From an uncultured Clostridium sp. (lineage in GTDB: Bacteria > Bacillota > Clostridia > TANB77 > CAG-508): a DNA stretch of 64,000 nucleotides. Below are positions 19,030 to 28,718 of the stretch, piece by piece. The notes beneath the pieces are model-generated. The model was not told where the DNA came from, did no database searches, and saw only the letters and a list, made by a program, of their open reading frames with translations. A program made the position numbers and the translations under genes. Location of the stretch: positions 62,001 to 126,000 of the forward strand of contig CANOSM010000003.1 of assembly GCA_947569365.1 (NCBI GenBank), written 5' to 3'. Position 1 is the first letter of the stretch, and every line of letters starts with the position of its first letter.

Positions 19030-19803
19030 TTGATTAATAGAGTAGAAATTTGTGGTGTTAATACTTCTAAACTACCAGTATTATCAAATGAGGAAAAAAA
19101 TGAATTATTAAAGAAAATAAAAGATGGAGATACGATTGCTAGAGAAAAATTTATAAATGGAAATCTAAGATTGGTACTTAGTGTTGTTGGTAGATTTTCG
19201 TCAAGAGGAGAAAATCCAGATGATTTATTCCAAATAGGATGTGTAGGATTAATCAAAGCTATAGATAATTTTGATATAAGTTTAAATGTACAATTTAGTA
19301 CGTATGCTGTACCAATGATAATTGGTGAAATACGAAGATATTTAAGAGATAATAATATGGTTAGGGTTAGTAGGTCAGTTAGAGATTTAGCATATAAAAT
19401 ACTTCAAGTAAAAGAAAGAAAAATAAAGGAAACTGGAAAAGAGCCAACTATAAATGAAATTGCAAAAGAGCTTGAAATAGAAAAAGAAGATGTTTCATTT
19501 TGCTTAGATGCAATACAAGATCCAGTATCTTTGCAAGAGCCAGTATATAATGATGGAGCAGATAGTGTATATATTATGGATCAAGTAAAAGATACTAAAA
19601 ACACAGATGAACTATGGGCAGAAAATATAACTATGATAGAAGCTATGAAGAAATTGAATTCAAAAGAAAAGATGATTATAACTAAAAGATTTTTTGATGG
19701 TAGAACACAAATGGAGGTAGCAGATGAAATAGGAATCTCACAAGCTCAAGTTTCTAGATTAGAGAAAAATGCAATAGAACATATGAAAAGAATGTGGAAG
19801 TAG
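19030..19803 (+). CDS. sigG: Sporulation sigma factor SigG
   Basis: The sequence begins VEICGVNTSKLPVLSNEE, typical of SigG. Region 2 follows (DLFQIGCVGLIKAIDNFD...FSTYAVPMIIGEIRR), then regions 3 and 4 (SQAQVSRLEKNAIEHMKRMW). The 257-residue length is that of SigG, which drives late forespore gene expression. The start is TTG 19030, about 7 bases behind AAGGAGG. In many spore formers sigG is followed by ylmC-like and other sporulation genes; here the ylmC-like gene is convergent. SigF is the main alternative, but the N-terminal segment favours SigG. Confidence 0.9.
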   Translation: MINRVEICGVNTSKLPVLSNEEKNELLKKIKDGDTIAREKFINGNLRLVLSVVGRFSSRGENPDDLFQIGCVGLIKAIDNFDISLNVQFSTYAVPMIIGEIRRYLRDNNMVRVSRSVRDLAYKILQVKERKIKETGKEPTINEIAKELEIEKEDVSFCLDAIQDPVSLQEPVYNDGADSVYIMDQVKDTKNTDELWAENITMIEAMKKLNSKEKMIITKRFFDGRTQMEVADEIGISQAQVSRLEKNAIEHMKRMWK

Positions 19804-19813
19804 ACAGGAGCTA

Positions 19814-20047
19814 TTATACATCTACAAGTATAACATCATCTCCGATACATTTTATTTTATTCCAAGGGATTGTAATAATATTATCATCAGAAAATAAATT
19901 CAAGATCCTAAATTCACCACATACAACAATAGATGATATTGTACCAGATGATAAATCAGCATTTACATCTTGAACAAATCCAAGTTTTTTGCCAGTGTTT
20001 ATGTTTATTACATCCTTGTGTTTAAAATCTAATCCAGATGAAGCCAT
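19814..20047 (-). CDS. YlmC/YmxH-family PRC-barrel protein
   Basis: The 77-residue PRC-barrel-like protein (HKDVININTGKKLGFVQDV...NIITIPWNKIKCIGDDVILV) matches the YlmC/YmxH family found next to sigG in spore formers. It is cytoplasmic; the exact role is not established. A strong GGAGGT site precedes the ATG. It converges on sigG with a 10-base gap, so the two may share terminator structure. Confidence 0.88.
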   Translation of the reverse strand: MASSGLDFKHKDVININTGKKLGFVQDVNADLSSGTISSIVVCGEFRILNLFSDDNIITIPWNKIKCIGDDVILVDV

Positions 20048-20120
20048 AGAAAAACAACCTCCAATTTAAATATTTTTAAATGTAATTTATTTATATTGTA
20101 TTCAGAAAGGGGGATTATAT

Positions 20121-20354
20121 GTGAATAGATATTATATAAAAAGTAAAAATGAAAAGAGAAAAATTTTCTTAAATGAGAAATTTGGGGTAAATGTCATAGA
20201 GCTTGACGATTTAGAAAACATAGATGAAGAGATACAAAAAGTTGCAATGGAAAAAAATAATATATTATATATTTCAAATGAACTTGCAAGTTTTTCAAAT
20301 GACATTATTAGTAAATATAAAAATGATAAAAATATTAAGATTATAATTTCATAA
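20121..20354 (+). CDS. Small protein of unknown function
   Basis: GTG 20121 follows GGGGGA. The 77-residue product is alpha/beta and ends in a buried-strand pattern (NDKNIKIIIS) that vaguely recalls the V-ATPase subunit F fold. That similarity is weak and no motif supports it. It is the first gene of a short rightward run that leads into spoIVFA-spoIVFB. Function not recognised. Confidence 0.55.
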   Translation: MNRYYIKSKNEKRKIFLNEKFGVNVIELDDLENIDEEIQKVAMEKNNILYISNELASFSNDIISKYKNDKNIKIIIS

Positions 20355-20373
20355 CTAAGTGAGGGGTGAAATT

Positions 20374-20673
20374 GTGAAAAATAAAGAAAAATTAAATAAT
20401 ATAGTTGTTATTAATAATTTTCCATCTAATATAGTAAAAGAAGCTATTATTATATTTAGAAAAGAAAATAATTTTGAATTATTAGATAATGAAAAAACAA
20501 AAAGTAATATTATAGAAGAAGCGGAAGACACTATTATTGATTATATAAAAGAAGCTCAAAATAAGATGGAATATAGAGATTATATAAGACTTAAAAGAAG
20601 ATATAAAATACTTAAATATTTTAGTATATTTGCTTTAGCATTTAGCCTAATAAACATAGTACTATTTTTATAA
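20374..20673 (+). CDS. Small single-membrane-span protein, unknown
   Basis: GTG 20374 is chosen because GAGGGG precedes it; GTG 20359 overlaps that site. The 99-residue product is rich in charged residues and ends with one hydrophobic helix (FSIFALAFSLINIVLFL), so it is probably tail-anchored. It is co-directional with the unknown gene before it and the M23-domain gene after it. No family recognised. Its position suggests a sporulation link, by neighbourhood only. Confidence 0.55.
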   Translation: MKNKEKLNNIVVINNFPSNIVKEAIIIFRKENNFELLDNEKTKSNIIEEAEDTIIDYIKEAQNKMEYRDYIRLKRRYKILKYFSIFALAFSLINIVLFL

Positions 20674-20741
20674 ATAAATATATAAGAATAAAACATGTCT
20701 GAGTAGAATATAATTAAAAAAAGAAAAAAAGAGGTGTTTAT

Positions 20742-21659
20742 ATGGCTATTTCAGAAGCAGATAAAATAAGAAGAGCAGAAGAAATTTATTATAGAAGAAG
20801 ATATAATAAAGATTATAGGAGTGTAAGTAATGAGCCACAGAAAAAAAATAGAGGTTTTATTTCATGGCTTTTTGGAAAAGTAGTATATATATCACTTATA
20901 GTATGTTGTGTATATGCATATAACAATAAAGAATATCTATTATCAGATCAATTTAAAAAGGATTTTGAAAGCTTTATAAATCAACCAGTAAATATGAATC
21001 AAATAATGGAGATATTTGATAATCAAAATTACAATCAAATGGTTGAAAAAAACGAATCAAATGAAAAGAAAGATACTAGTGAAAGTACAAATGAAATTGT
21101 AGAAAATAGTATAACATATGTTAATGAAATATCTACAGAAATTATAAAAACAACATATTTAAAGAATTATACTGACAATAGTAATAATAGTATAAAAAAT
21201 AATAAAACTATTAAGATTAATAATAGTGAAAAAAAATTAACTACAGCACAAATTATAAAAAATAAATGTAAATTCAAATTCCCGATAAAAGGTACAGTAA
21301 CATCTAGATTTGGAAATAGAACTTCTACATATAAAAATGTTAGTAAAAATCATACAGGAATTGATATTTCAGCTAAATATGGTACATATATAAGATCTGC
21401 TATAGAAGGGAAAGTAATACAAGTATCTTCTGTAGGAAATTATGGAAAACATTTAATGATTCAAAGTAAATCAGATCCAAATATAGTAACTCTATATGCT
21501 CATTGCAGTAAAATTTTAGTAAAAAAAGGTGACATAGTAAAAATAGGAGATAAAATAGCAAGAGTAGGAAATACTGGAAATGTTACAGGAACACATCTAC
21601 ATTTTGAGATAAGATATAAAAACAAATGTATTAATCCAGATAGCATATTGGAGTTTTAG
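20742..21659 (+). CDS. spoIVFA: Membrane-anchored M23-domain protein, SpoIVFA-like
   Basis: A basic N-terminus, one membrane helix (about 43-62) and a long Asn/Ser/Glu-rich linker precede an M23 (LytM) domain. The zinc-site residues appear intact: NHTGIDI, LYAHC and THLHFEI. It is followed 5 bases later by a spoIVFB-like site-2 protease gene. SpoIVFA is known to hold SpoIVFB in a complex at the outer forespore membrane and has an M23-type domain. SpoIIQ-like M23 proteins are the alternative; the adjacent spoIVFB makes SpoIVFA more likely. Confidence 0.8.
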   Translation: MAISEADKIRRAEEIYYRRRYNKDYRSVSNEPQKKNRGFISWLFGKVVYISLIVCCVYAYNNKEYLLSDQFKKDFESFINQPVNMNQIMEIFDNQNYNQMVEKNESNEKKDTSESTNEIVENSITYVNEISTEIIKTTYLKNYTDNSNNSIKNNKTIKINNSEKKLTTAQIIKNKCKFKFPIKGTVTSRFGNRTSTYKNVSKNHTGIDISAKYGTYIRSAIEGKVIQVSSVGNYGKHLMIQSKSDPNIVTLYAHCSKILVKKGDIVKIGDKIARVGNTGNVTGTHLHFEIRYKNKCINPDSILEF

Positions 21660-21664
21660 AAATT

Positions 21665-22294
21665 ATGAAAATAAAAATAGATTTAAAAGTTTTCCTTTTG
21701 ATTTTGGCATATATACTTACTAATAAAATAGAAACTTTTTCTACTTTATTTGTTTTTATGTTTATTCATGAAATAGGACATTTATTTGTTGGTATGTGTG
21801 TGGGGTTGAGACCTAAAAAAATATATTTAACTATAGCAGGATTTTCAATAGAATTTATAGAAAAAGAATATGATAATTTTGTTACCAAAAGTAAAGTAAG
21901 ATTAAGAAATAAGATACTAATATGTATGGGTGGACCAGTTATTAATTTGATTTTTATATTAATAGGATATTTACTAAAAGTTCCGAACATTGTATATGCA
22001 AATATTATAATATTTTTAATTAATATGCTACCAATAGTACCACTTGATGGTGGACAGATTATAAAAAATATTCTTATGTATAAGTATACTTTTAAAACTG
22101 TAAATAAAGTAATGATAGAAATATCAAAATACAATTTAATAATACTTACATTAATATTTAGTATAGCAATAGTTTATCTAAACAATCCAATAATTGCAGT
22201 ATTTGTATTATATTTATGGATATTGTATTTAAAGGAAAAAAGAAAAAGCAACATAATATCAAATATGTATAGGATAATTTCAAAGGAACTATAA
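21665..22294 (+). CDS. spoIVFB: Site-2 protease, SpoIVFB-like
   Basis: The 209-residue polytopic membrane metalloprotease (M50) has HEIGH (HExxH) in FVFMFIHEIGHLFVG and the second metal motif in PIVPLDGGQIIKN. SpoIVFB cleaves pro-SigmaK within the membrane at a late stage of sporulation. It directly follows spoIVFA. The length is shorter than proteins with an added CBS domain, and no CBS domain is seen, so ATP-regulated variants are excluded unless the protein lacks this part. The partner sigK gene is not in the window. Confidence 0.85.
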   Translation: MKIKIDLKVFLLILAYILTNKIETFSTLFVFMFIHEIGHLFVGMCVGLRPKKIYLTIAGFSIEFIEKEYDNFVTKSKVRLRNKILICMGGPVINLIFILIGYLLKVPNIVYANIIIFLINMLPIVPLDGGQIIKNILMYKYTFKTVNKVMIEISKYNLIILTLIFSIAIVYLNNPIIAVFVLYLWILYLKEKRKSNIISNMYRIISKEL

Positions 22295-22401
22295 TTTTAC
22301 ATATACTTGAAAAACATATAAATAAATGATATAAAATAATCATTATAAATAAAATAATAATTTATTTTGTTCTTAAATTATTAATCATATAGGAGGCTAT
22401 A

Positions 22402-23643
22402 ATGATTAGAGTAAATGATAATTATTTAAATTTGCAAGATAGCTATTTATTTTCAACTATAGCTAAAAAAGTGAATGAGTTCACAAAAAATAATCCAGAT
22501 AAGAAGATTATAAAATTAGGAATTGGTGATGTAACAAGACCAATAGTTCCAGCAGTAATTGAAGCTATGCATAAGGCAGTAGATGAAATGGGAAATGGAG
22601 ATACATTTAAAGGATATGGACCATACCAAGGATATGAGTTTTTAAGAAATAAAATTGTAGAATTTGATTTTAAAACTAGAGGAGTAAATATTTTGCCAGA
22701 AGAAATATTTGTATCAGATGGTGCAAAATCAGATTGTGGAAATATTGGAGATATATTACATAGTAAAAACAAAGTTGCTATAACAGATCCAGTATATCCA
22801 GTATATTTGGACACAAATGTTATGGCAGGAAGAAGTGGAGAATTTAATAAAGGTGATGGAATGTATGAAAATATAATATATATGCCAGTTACATCTAAGA
22901 ACAATTTTGTACCAGAACTTCCAAAAGAAAAAGTAGATATTATTTATTTGTGTTTACCTAATAATCCAACTGGAACAACTCTTACAAAAGAGGAACTTAA
23001 AAAATGGGTAGACTACGCTAAAGAAAATAAATCAATCATATTATTCGATGCTGCTTATGAAAAATTTATTAGTGATAAAAATGTGCCACATTCAATTTAT
23101 GAAGTAGAAGGTGCAAAAGAGGTTGCTATAGAATTTAGAAGTTTTTCAAAAACAGCAGGATTTACTGGGGTAAGATGTGCTTATGCAGTAGTTCCAAAAG
23201 AACTTTATGGATATGATAAAGATGGAAATAAAGTTTCATTAAATACATTATGGAATAGAAGACATTCAACAAAGACAAATGGAGTATCATATATTGTACA
23301 AAAAGGTGCTGAAGCAGTATATTCAGAAGCAGGACAAAAACAGATTATGGAAAACATAGAATATTATATGAATAATGCTAAAATAATAAAACAAGGATTA
23401 GAAGAAGCAGGATATACAGTATTTGGTGGAGAAAATTCTCCATATGTTTGGCTTAAAGTACCAGAAGGATTAACATCATGGGAGTTTTTTGATAAACTTC
23501 TTAGTGAAGTAAATGTAGTTGGAACTCCAGGAGCAGGATTTGGTCCTAGTGGAGAAGGATATTTTAGATTAACAGCATTTGGTACTAGAGAAAATACAAT
23601 TGAAGCTATAGATAGAATAAAGAAGTGGAATATTGGTAAATAA
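22402..23643 (+). CDS. dapL: LL-diaminopimelate aminotransferase
   Basis: The 413-residue class I/II aminotransferase has DapL-specific stretches: [38 protein letters not shown], and the PLP-lysine in [14 protein letters not shown]. It converts tetrahydrodipicolinate directly to LL-diaminopimelate, bypassing succinylated or acetylated intermediates. With dapF it feeds meso-DAP into MurE. The AGGAGG ribosome binding site is well placed and a strong terminator follows. Confidence 0.95.
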   Translation: MIRVNDNYLNLQDSYLFSTIAKKVNEFTKNNPDKKIIKLGIGDVTRPIVPAVIEAMHKAVDEMGNGDTFKGYGPYQGYEFLRNKIVEFDFKTRGVNILPEEIFVSDGAKSDCGNIGDILHSKNKVAITDPVYPVYLDTNVMAGRSGEFNKGDGMYENIIYMPVTSKNNFVPELPKEKVDIIYLCLPNNPTGTTLTKEELKKWVDYAKENKSIILFDAAYEKFISDKNVPHSIYEVEGAKEVAIEFRSFSKTAGFTGVRCAYAVVPKELYGYDKDGNKVSLNTLWNRRHSTKTNGVSYIVQKGAEAVYSEAGQKQIMENIEYYMNNAKIIKQGLEEAGYTVFGGENSPYVWLKVPEGLTSWEFFDKLLSEVNVVGTPGAGFGPSGEGYFRLTAFGTRENTIEAIDRIKKWNIGK

Positions 23644-23656
23644 TTAAAATATATTT

Positions 23657-23694
23657 AAGTGTTGATAAGAATTAAAACTTATCAGCACTTTTTT
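23657..23694 (+). terminator. Intrinsic terminator after dapL
   Basis: The stem AAGTGTTGATAAG / CTTATCAGCACTT has one wobble pair and a T run. From here to about 24000 I see no gene. Confidence 0.85.
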
Positions 23695-24013
23695 AGTACT
23701 AATTTTATTATTCTATCAATAAAACTTACATAAAATAATCACTAATATATTATAGTTAGCTAGATTAATCACAATTGAGGTAAATTTTCTGTATGAAATG
23801 ATAGATGTTATAATAATTTTAATTTTGATAGCTTAAAAATTAAAATTATAAAGAAGTTCTCGTAAACAACTCATATGTGTAATTTTCTAGTTACCATAAT
23901 ATAATGTTTTAATATAATCATTAAACAAATCTTATGCTCAATATTTGATATTAAATATAAAATATAGTATAATAAAATCAATATATTATGTTAATTCAAA
24001 AGGAGGGAAAATT

Positions 24014-25420
24014 ATAGGATATATAAAAGAAAAAGAAATAATAAAAAATAAAATAAAACTTTCCAAGGCACCTATAAAATTAGATAAATATGATATGTAT
24101 TATATAAAATTTCAAATGAGAACTGGAAGTACAAAAATTGTAAAAGCTTTTTGTGAAAAGGGTACTTTTCCAGATTTTTACAGTGAAGAATTTAAAAAAA
24201 TACAACAAGATTATGGTAAAAATATAACTTATGATTTTTTCGTAAAAAGATTAATTGGTCAAAATGGATTGATGTATAAAGAAGGTAGAGATAATTATAT
24301 ATATTTGGGAGGAGAACTCTTAAAAAATGGGTATATAGCCAATCGTCATATGGTACAACCGAACGGAAAAACTGGACAACAAAACTTTGATGATAACTTA
24401 TTTAGTTTAAAACTACAAGTAAAATCTAAAGAAAATGTTTCTCAAAATAATAACAGTATAGATGATAAAGGAAAAACTTATGTAATTAGTGATATTCATG
24501 GAATGTATGGTTCATATATTGATATTATGAAAAAAATGACCAAAAATGATCATCTGATTATTTTAGGAGATGTTATTGATAGAGGAACTGGTGGAATTCA
24601 AATTATTCAGGATATAATGAAGAGAAAACAAAATAGACAATATAATCCAGAAATTACTTTTCTTTTAGGAAATCATGAAATGCAATTTTTAGAAACTGTT
24701 AATATAATGATACGACATGGATTACATAGAGAAGATATAGTTAATCTTATAAATTGGAGAAGTGCACGTTCTCAAATGGGGTATTATAGTTTACATAGTG
24801 ATGAACATTCTAAACGAGAATATCAACGCTGGAGTAATGAATTTAGTAAATATAATGTAAAATATCAAGAGTTAATTAGCCAAAAAGGATTAAATGGCTG
24901 GGAATTAGATGTTATGGGAATATGGTTAAATACAAATAAAGGTAAAACTACAATTTTTGATTATTTAAAAGGTGGACGAGTGAATGGAGTTCAAGAACAA
25001 AATGCTATATATAAATTTCTTTGTGATTCATATGTTGTATTACCACAAAATATTAAAGGTAAAGATTATTTATTTGTACATGCTATGCCACCAAAAGATC
25101 TTCAAATGATTAGTAATATGGAACAGACTAGAAAAGGATATAAATTTTCAGAATTAACAAGAGAACAATATGCATTTATGTTACAAGAAAGAAATAATAG
25201 TACTTATGAACAAGCCAAAAAACTTGGGTTTATTACAATTTGTGGACATACTCCAGAATATGGAACGATTTTAAAAAATGAAAATAAAGGATTCATTAGA
25301 ATAGATGCAGGATGCGGACATAAACAAGATAAATCTAAATTAGCCTTGTATTGTGTTGATGATGGAAGAGTTGAATATTATGATGAAAAGGAAACTACTT
25401 TAGAGCCATGGGAATTATAA
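24014..25420 (+). CDS. Calcineurin-like phosphoesterase (PPP-type phosphatase)
   Basis: The C-terminal 310 residues hold the PPP/metallophosphatase blocks in order: SDIHGMYGS, GDVIDRG, LLGNHEMQF, a His in FVHAMPP and CGHTPE. A protein- or nucleotide-phosphatase is therefore likely. About 150 N-terminal residues form a separate unrecognised domain. The start is odd: AGGAGGG (24001-24007) is not followed by ATG, GTG or TTG in frame. The only codons at proper distance are ATT 24011 and ATA 24014, while the upstream TTG 23945 lacks a binding site. The phage-like sequence style and lone position suggest acquired DNA. Confidence 0.8.
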   Translation: MGYIKEKEIIKNKIKLSKAPIKLDKYDMYYIKFQMRTGSTKIVKAFCEKGTFPDFYSEEFKKIQQDYGKNITYDFFVKRLIGQNGLMYKEGRDNYIYLGGELLKNGYIANRHMVQPNGKTGQQNFDDNLFSLKLQVKSKENVSQNNNSIDDKGKTYVISDIHGMYGSYIDIMKKMTKNDHLIILGDVIDRGTGGIQIIQDIMKRKQNRQYNPEITFLLGNHEMQFLETVNIMIRHGLHREDIVNLINWRSARSQMGYYSLHSDEHSKREYQRWSNEFSKYNVKYQELISQKGLNGWELDVMGIWLNTNKGKTTIFDYLKGGRVNGVQEQNAIYKFLCDSYVVLPQNIKGKDYLFVHAMPPKDLQMISNMEQTRKGYKFSELTREQYAFMLQERNNSTYEQAKKLGFITICGHTPEYGTILKNENKGFIRIDAGCGHKQDKSKLALYCVDDGRVEYYDEKETTLEPWEL

Positions 25421-25514
25421 AAAAGAAGATATTTGTAATTTTAAAATGAATATTATATTTCCCATTATTTGAAAAACAGTTTGTATTAAATCTAAATAAA
25501 ATAAAAGAATAATA

Positions 25515-25543
25515 TTCACAATGAACATAATATGTGCTATAAT
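25515..25543 (+). promoter_or_regulatory. Promoter of the sortase gene
   Basis: TTCACA (25515-25520) and TATAAT (25538-25543) are 17 bases apart, with an extended TGC ahead of the -10. Confidence 0.75.
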
Positions 25544-25566
25544 ATAGTATTGAAAGGAGTGGCGAA

Positions 25567-26343
25567 ATGAATCAAATTCTTATAACTGAAAAATTATATA
25601 TGACACCAGAGCTTAAAAGAAAAAAGAGATTATATAAATTAGATTTTATAATTTCTATATTTTTGCTATGCCTTTTAGTAGGATATTATGTTTATGCAGA
25701 GTATGATAGAAATAGAGGAGAACAAATTTCAAAAGAAATGCTTTCAGATATGGTATTAAGTGATAATAAATCTGGAATATTTTCTTATGATGATACAACT
25801 ATAAAAGTTCAAGATGATAAAATAGTAGTAATTGTAGATACAGAAGACGAGAATTCAACAGCTATAAATATAGGAAGACTACAATCACAAGTTAAAAATG
25901 ATAAAGAAGCAGTATTAGATAAGAATACATCTGTTGCATCAGATGGAACAGTTTATAGTAGAATAGCTATAATAAATATACCTTCTATAAAATTAACATA
26001 TCCAGTACTTTCTACATTTAATGATGCTCTTCTAAAAATATCACCTTGTAAATATTGGGGATGTGATCCAAATGAAGTAGGTAACTTTTGTATAGTTGCA
26101 CATAATTATAGAAACGCAAAGTTTTTTAGTAAAGTTCCAAATTTAAAAAATGGAGATATAATAGAAATTACAGATATATCTAGAAGGATGATAAAATATT
26201 CTGTATATGATAAATATGTAGTTTCAGAAAATGACCGTTCATGTAGTTCACAGAAAACAGATGGAAGAAAAGAGATAACATTAATAACATGTACAGACGA
26301 TAGTAAAAATAGAGTTATAGTAAAAGCAACAGAAATAAAATAG
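25567..26343 (+). CDS. Sortase
   Basis: One N-terminal membrane helix (about 26-44) is followed by a linker and the sortase beta barrel. The catalytic His lies in CIVAHNYRN, the catalytic Cys in LITCTDD and the Arg in KNRVIV. The short LxTC-to-Arg spacing and lack of class B inserts suggest a class D-like or unclassified enzyme. It should attach proteins to the cell surface. No substrate is adjacent; the IPDAG-ended protein at 1996-2817 is the only candidate in the window. It has a strong promoter of its own. Confidence 0.88.
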   Translation: MNQILITEKLYMTPELKRKKRLYKLDFIISIFLLCLLVGYYVYAEYDRNRGEQISKEMLSDMVLSDNKSGIFSYDDTTIKVQDDKIVVIVDTEDENSTAINIGRLQSQVKNDKEAVLDKNTSVASDGTVYSRIAIINIPSIKLTYPVLSTFNDALLKISPCKYWGCDPNEVGNFCIVAHNYRNAKFFSKVPNLKNGDIIEITDISRRMIKYSVYDKYVVSENDRSCSSQKTDGRKEITLITCTDDSKNRVIVKATEIK

Positions 26344-26404
26344 TTTATAATATATGTAGGATAGATTTTTTTTAATCTATCCTATAAATTTGCTTAAAAA
26401 AATG

Positions 26405-26433
26405 TTGTAAAAGAAAAATACATATATTATAAT
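26405..26433 (+). promoter_or_regulatory. Promoter of the MBL-alkD-nfo operon
   Basis: TTGTAA (26405-26410) and TATAAT (26428-26433) are 17 bases apart. Just upstream the perfect hairpin TAGGATAGATT / AATCTATCCTA (about 26356-26386) follows the sortase gene. Confidence 0.7.
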
Positions 26434-26459
26434 ACTGATAAATTAAAAGAGGTGATAAT

Positions 26460-27132
26460 ATGCTAGAGATGGAAGGAATACAAGTATTATGTCATAGTAG
26501 TATAAGAATAGAAAAAGAGAAAATAATTTATATAGATCCATTTAGAATAGATAGAAATTATAATGATGCAGATTTAATACTTTGTACACATAGTCATTAT
26601 GATCATTTTTCAAAAGAAGATATATTAAAAGTAATATCAGAAAATACAGTTATTTTACTTACAGAAGATGTAAAAGAAGAGGCAATAGAAATGGGAATAC
26701 ATCCACAAAATGTAATAGTTGTAAAACCATATGAAAAATATGAGTATGAAGGAATAATTATAAATACGGTACCAGCATATAATAAGTATAAAGAATTTCA
26801 TCCCAAAAATAAAAACTGGGTTGGATATGTAATAGAAATTGAAGGAATCAGATATTATATTGCAGGAGATACAGATGAAACTAAAGAATCAGGAGATGTA
26901 AGATGTGATGTAGCATTTTTGCCAGTAGGACGGAACATATACAATGGACTATTTAGAAGCAGCATCTCTTGCTGCTAAAATTGGACCAAAATATGCAGTT
27001 CCAACACATTATGGAAGTATAGTTGGAAATATAGAAGATGGTATATTATTTAAGAATTCATTAAGTAAAAATATAAAATGTGAAATACTAATTAAGGAAG
27101 AAGATATAAACAATGAAACAAATTACAAATAA
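26460..27132 (+). CDS. MBL-fold hydrolase (UlaG-like), with +1 frameshift at CGG
   Basis: The first part has the metal motif THSHYDHFS, a later Asp in YIAGDTDET and ends AFLPVG. The next codon in frame after GGA is CGG (26931-26933), and the 0 frame then stops. Skipping the C gives LPVGGTYTMDYLEAASLAAK and PTHYGSIVG, the usual end of this family with its last His ligand. The joined product is 223 residues, a normal length. These enzymes hydrolyse phosphate- or lactone-type bonds; the substrate is unknown. Its stop overlaps the start of the alkD-like gene. Confidence 0.9.
26931..26933 (+). other. CGG frameshift site 3 (MBL hydrolase)
   Basis: GGA CGG AAC becomes GGA GGA ACA when one C is skipped, restoring LPVGGTYTMD. 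Confidence 0.9.
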
Positions 27133-27817
27133 AGAAATAATAGAAGATTTGTTTAAATATAGTGATGAAAAATATAAAAAGTTTCATAGTTCTTTATGTC
27201 CAAATAATGAAAAGGACATATTCATTGGAATCAGAATACCAATTCTTAGAAAGTATGCTAAAGAATTATTAAAAGAAAATGATGATGTGTATTATTTATT
27301 AAAACAAATAAATAATAAATATTATGAAGAAGTAATGCTTAAAGGAATGATTATTGCATTATCTAAATTAAATATTAAAGATAAATTAAAATTAACAAAG
27401 AAATTTGTTCCTGAAATTATGAATTGGGCAGTATGTGATATTTTTTGCTCAGACTTTAAATTTACAAAATCAGATGAAAAAATAGTATGGGATTTTATTG
27501 TTGATTATAAAAATTCAAATAAAGAATTTGAGATAAGATTTATGATTGTAATGATGTTATCCCATTTTATAAATGATGAATATATTGATAAAGTATTAAA
27601 TATTTCAGAAAGTGTAGATTGTGATAAATATTATGTACAAATGGCAATAGCTTGGACTATATCTGTTTGCTATGTTAAATATAAAGATAAAACAGAGAAA
27701 TTCTTGAAGAATACTAACTTAAGTAATTTTACATATAATAAAGCTATACAAAAAATATTAGAGTCTTTAAGAGTATCTAAAGAAGATAAAGAAAAACTTA
27801 GAAAAATGAAAAGATAA
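27113..27817 (+). CDS. AlkD-like DNA alkylation repair protein
   Basis: The 234-residue all-helical HEAT-like protein matches the AlkD family: [14 protein letters not shown] near 45, [11 protein letters not shown] near 105 and [10 protein letters not shown] near 185. AlkD enzymes excise N3- and N7-alkylated purines. The gene overlaps the MBL gene and precedes nfo, which handles the abasic sites that a glycosylase leaves, so the operon context fits base excision repair. Confidence 0.9.
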   Translation: MKQITNKEIIEDLFKYSDEKYKKFHSSLCPNNEKDIFIGIRIPILRKYAKELLKENDDVYYLLKQINNKYYEEVMLKGMIIALSKLNIKDKLKLTKKFVPEIMNWAVCDIFCSDFKFTKSDEKIVWDFIVDYKNSNKEFEIRFMIVMMLSHFINDEYIDKVLNISESVDCDKYYVQMAIAWTISVCYVKYKDKTEKFLKNTNLSNFTYNKAIQKILESLRVSKEDKEKLRKMKR

Positions 27818-27836
27818 TAAGAAAGAGAGAATTTAT

Positions 27837-28670
27837 ATGTTAAAAATAGGATGTCATTTATCAGTATCAAAAGGTTTTTTCGAAATGGGAAAACAAGCTG
27901 TTCAAATAAATGCAAACACAATACAATTTTTTACAAGAAACCCAAGGGGAGGAGCAGCAAAACAAATAGATGAAGAAGACGTAGAAAAATTTCTTAAACT
28001 TGCTGAAGAGAATAAAATAGAAACTTTATTAGCACATGCACCATATACTTTAAATGCCTGTGCAGCAGATGAATCAATACGAGAATTTGCAAGAGATGTA
28101 ATGAAAGACGATTTAAAGAGAATGGAATACTTTAAAGGAAGTCTATATAATTTTCATCCAGGAAGTCATGTGAAACAAGGTGTAGATGTTGGAATAGAAT
28201 ATATAGTAGAAATGTTAAATGAAATACTAAAAGAAGAACAATCTACAACAGTCCTATTAGAAACAATGGCAGGAAAAGGAACAGAGATAGGAAGAACGTT
28301 TGAAGAGATTAAAACTATAATAGATAAAGTTAAATTAAATAGTCATCTAGGAGTATGTTTAGACACATGTCATATATTTGATGGAGGATATGATATTGTA
28401 AATAATTTAGATGGAGTAATTGATGAATTTGATAAAATAATAGGATTAGATAGATTAAAAGCTATACATTTAAATGATAGTTTAAATACCTTAGACAGTC
28501 ATAAAGATAGACATGCAAAAATTGGTGAAGGAAATATTGGATTAGAATCAATAGAAAGAATAATAAATAACCCAAGATTAAAGAATTTACCATTTTTCTT
28601 AGAGACACCAAATGACTTAGAAGGTTATGCAAAAGAAATAAAGCTATTAAGAGATTTATATAAAGAGTAA
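27837..28670 (+). CDS. nfo: Endonuclease IV
   Basis: The 277-residue TIM-barrel AP endonuclease shows [11 protein letters not shown] at the start, [39 protein letters not shown] and DRHAKIGEG, which hold the three-zinc ligands. It cuts DNA 5' of abasic sites in base excision repair. It lies 20 bases after the AlkD-like gene. Confidence 0.96.
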   Translation: MLKIGCHLSVSKGFFEMGKQAVQINANTIQFFTRNPRGGAAKQIDEEDVEKFLKLAEENKIETLLAHAPYTLNACAADESIREFARDVMKDDLKRMEYFKGSLYNFHPGSHVKQGVDVGIEYIVEMLNEILKEEQSTTVLLETMAGKGTEIGRTFEEIKTIIDKVKLNSHLGVCLDTCHIFDGGYDIVNNLDGVIDEFDKIIGLDRLKAIHLNDSLNTLDSHKDRHAKIGEGNIGLESIERIINNPRLKNLPFFLETPNDLEGYAKEIKLLRDLYKE

Positions 28671-28718
28671 AATCTTATTATAATAAATTATTTACAGGTT
28701 ACATTAATGGGAGGTAGT

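Noticed and set aside
20121-20354. V-type ATPase subunit F
   Set aside because: The fold pattern is only vaguely similar and no other V-ATPase gene is near.
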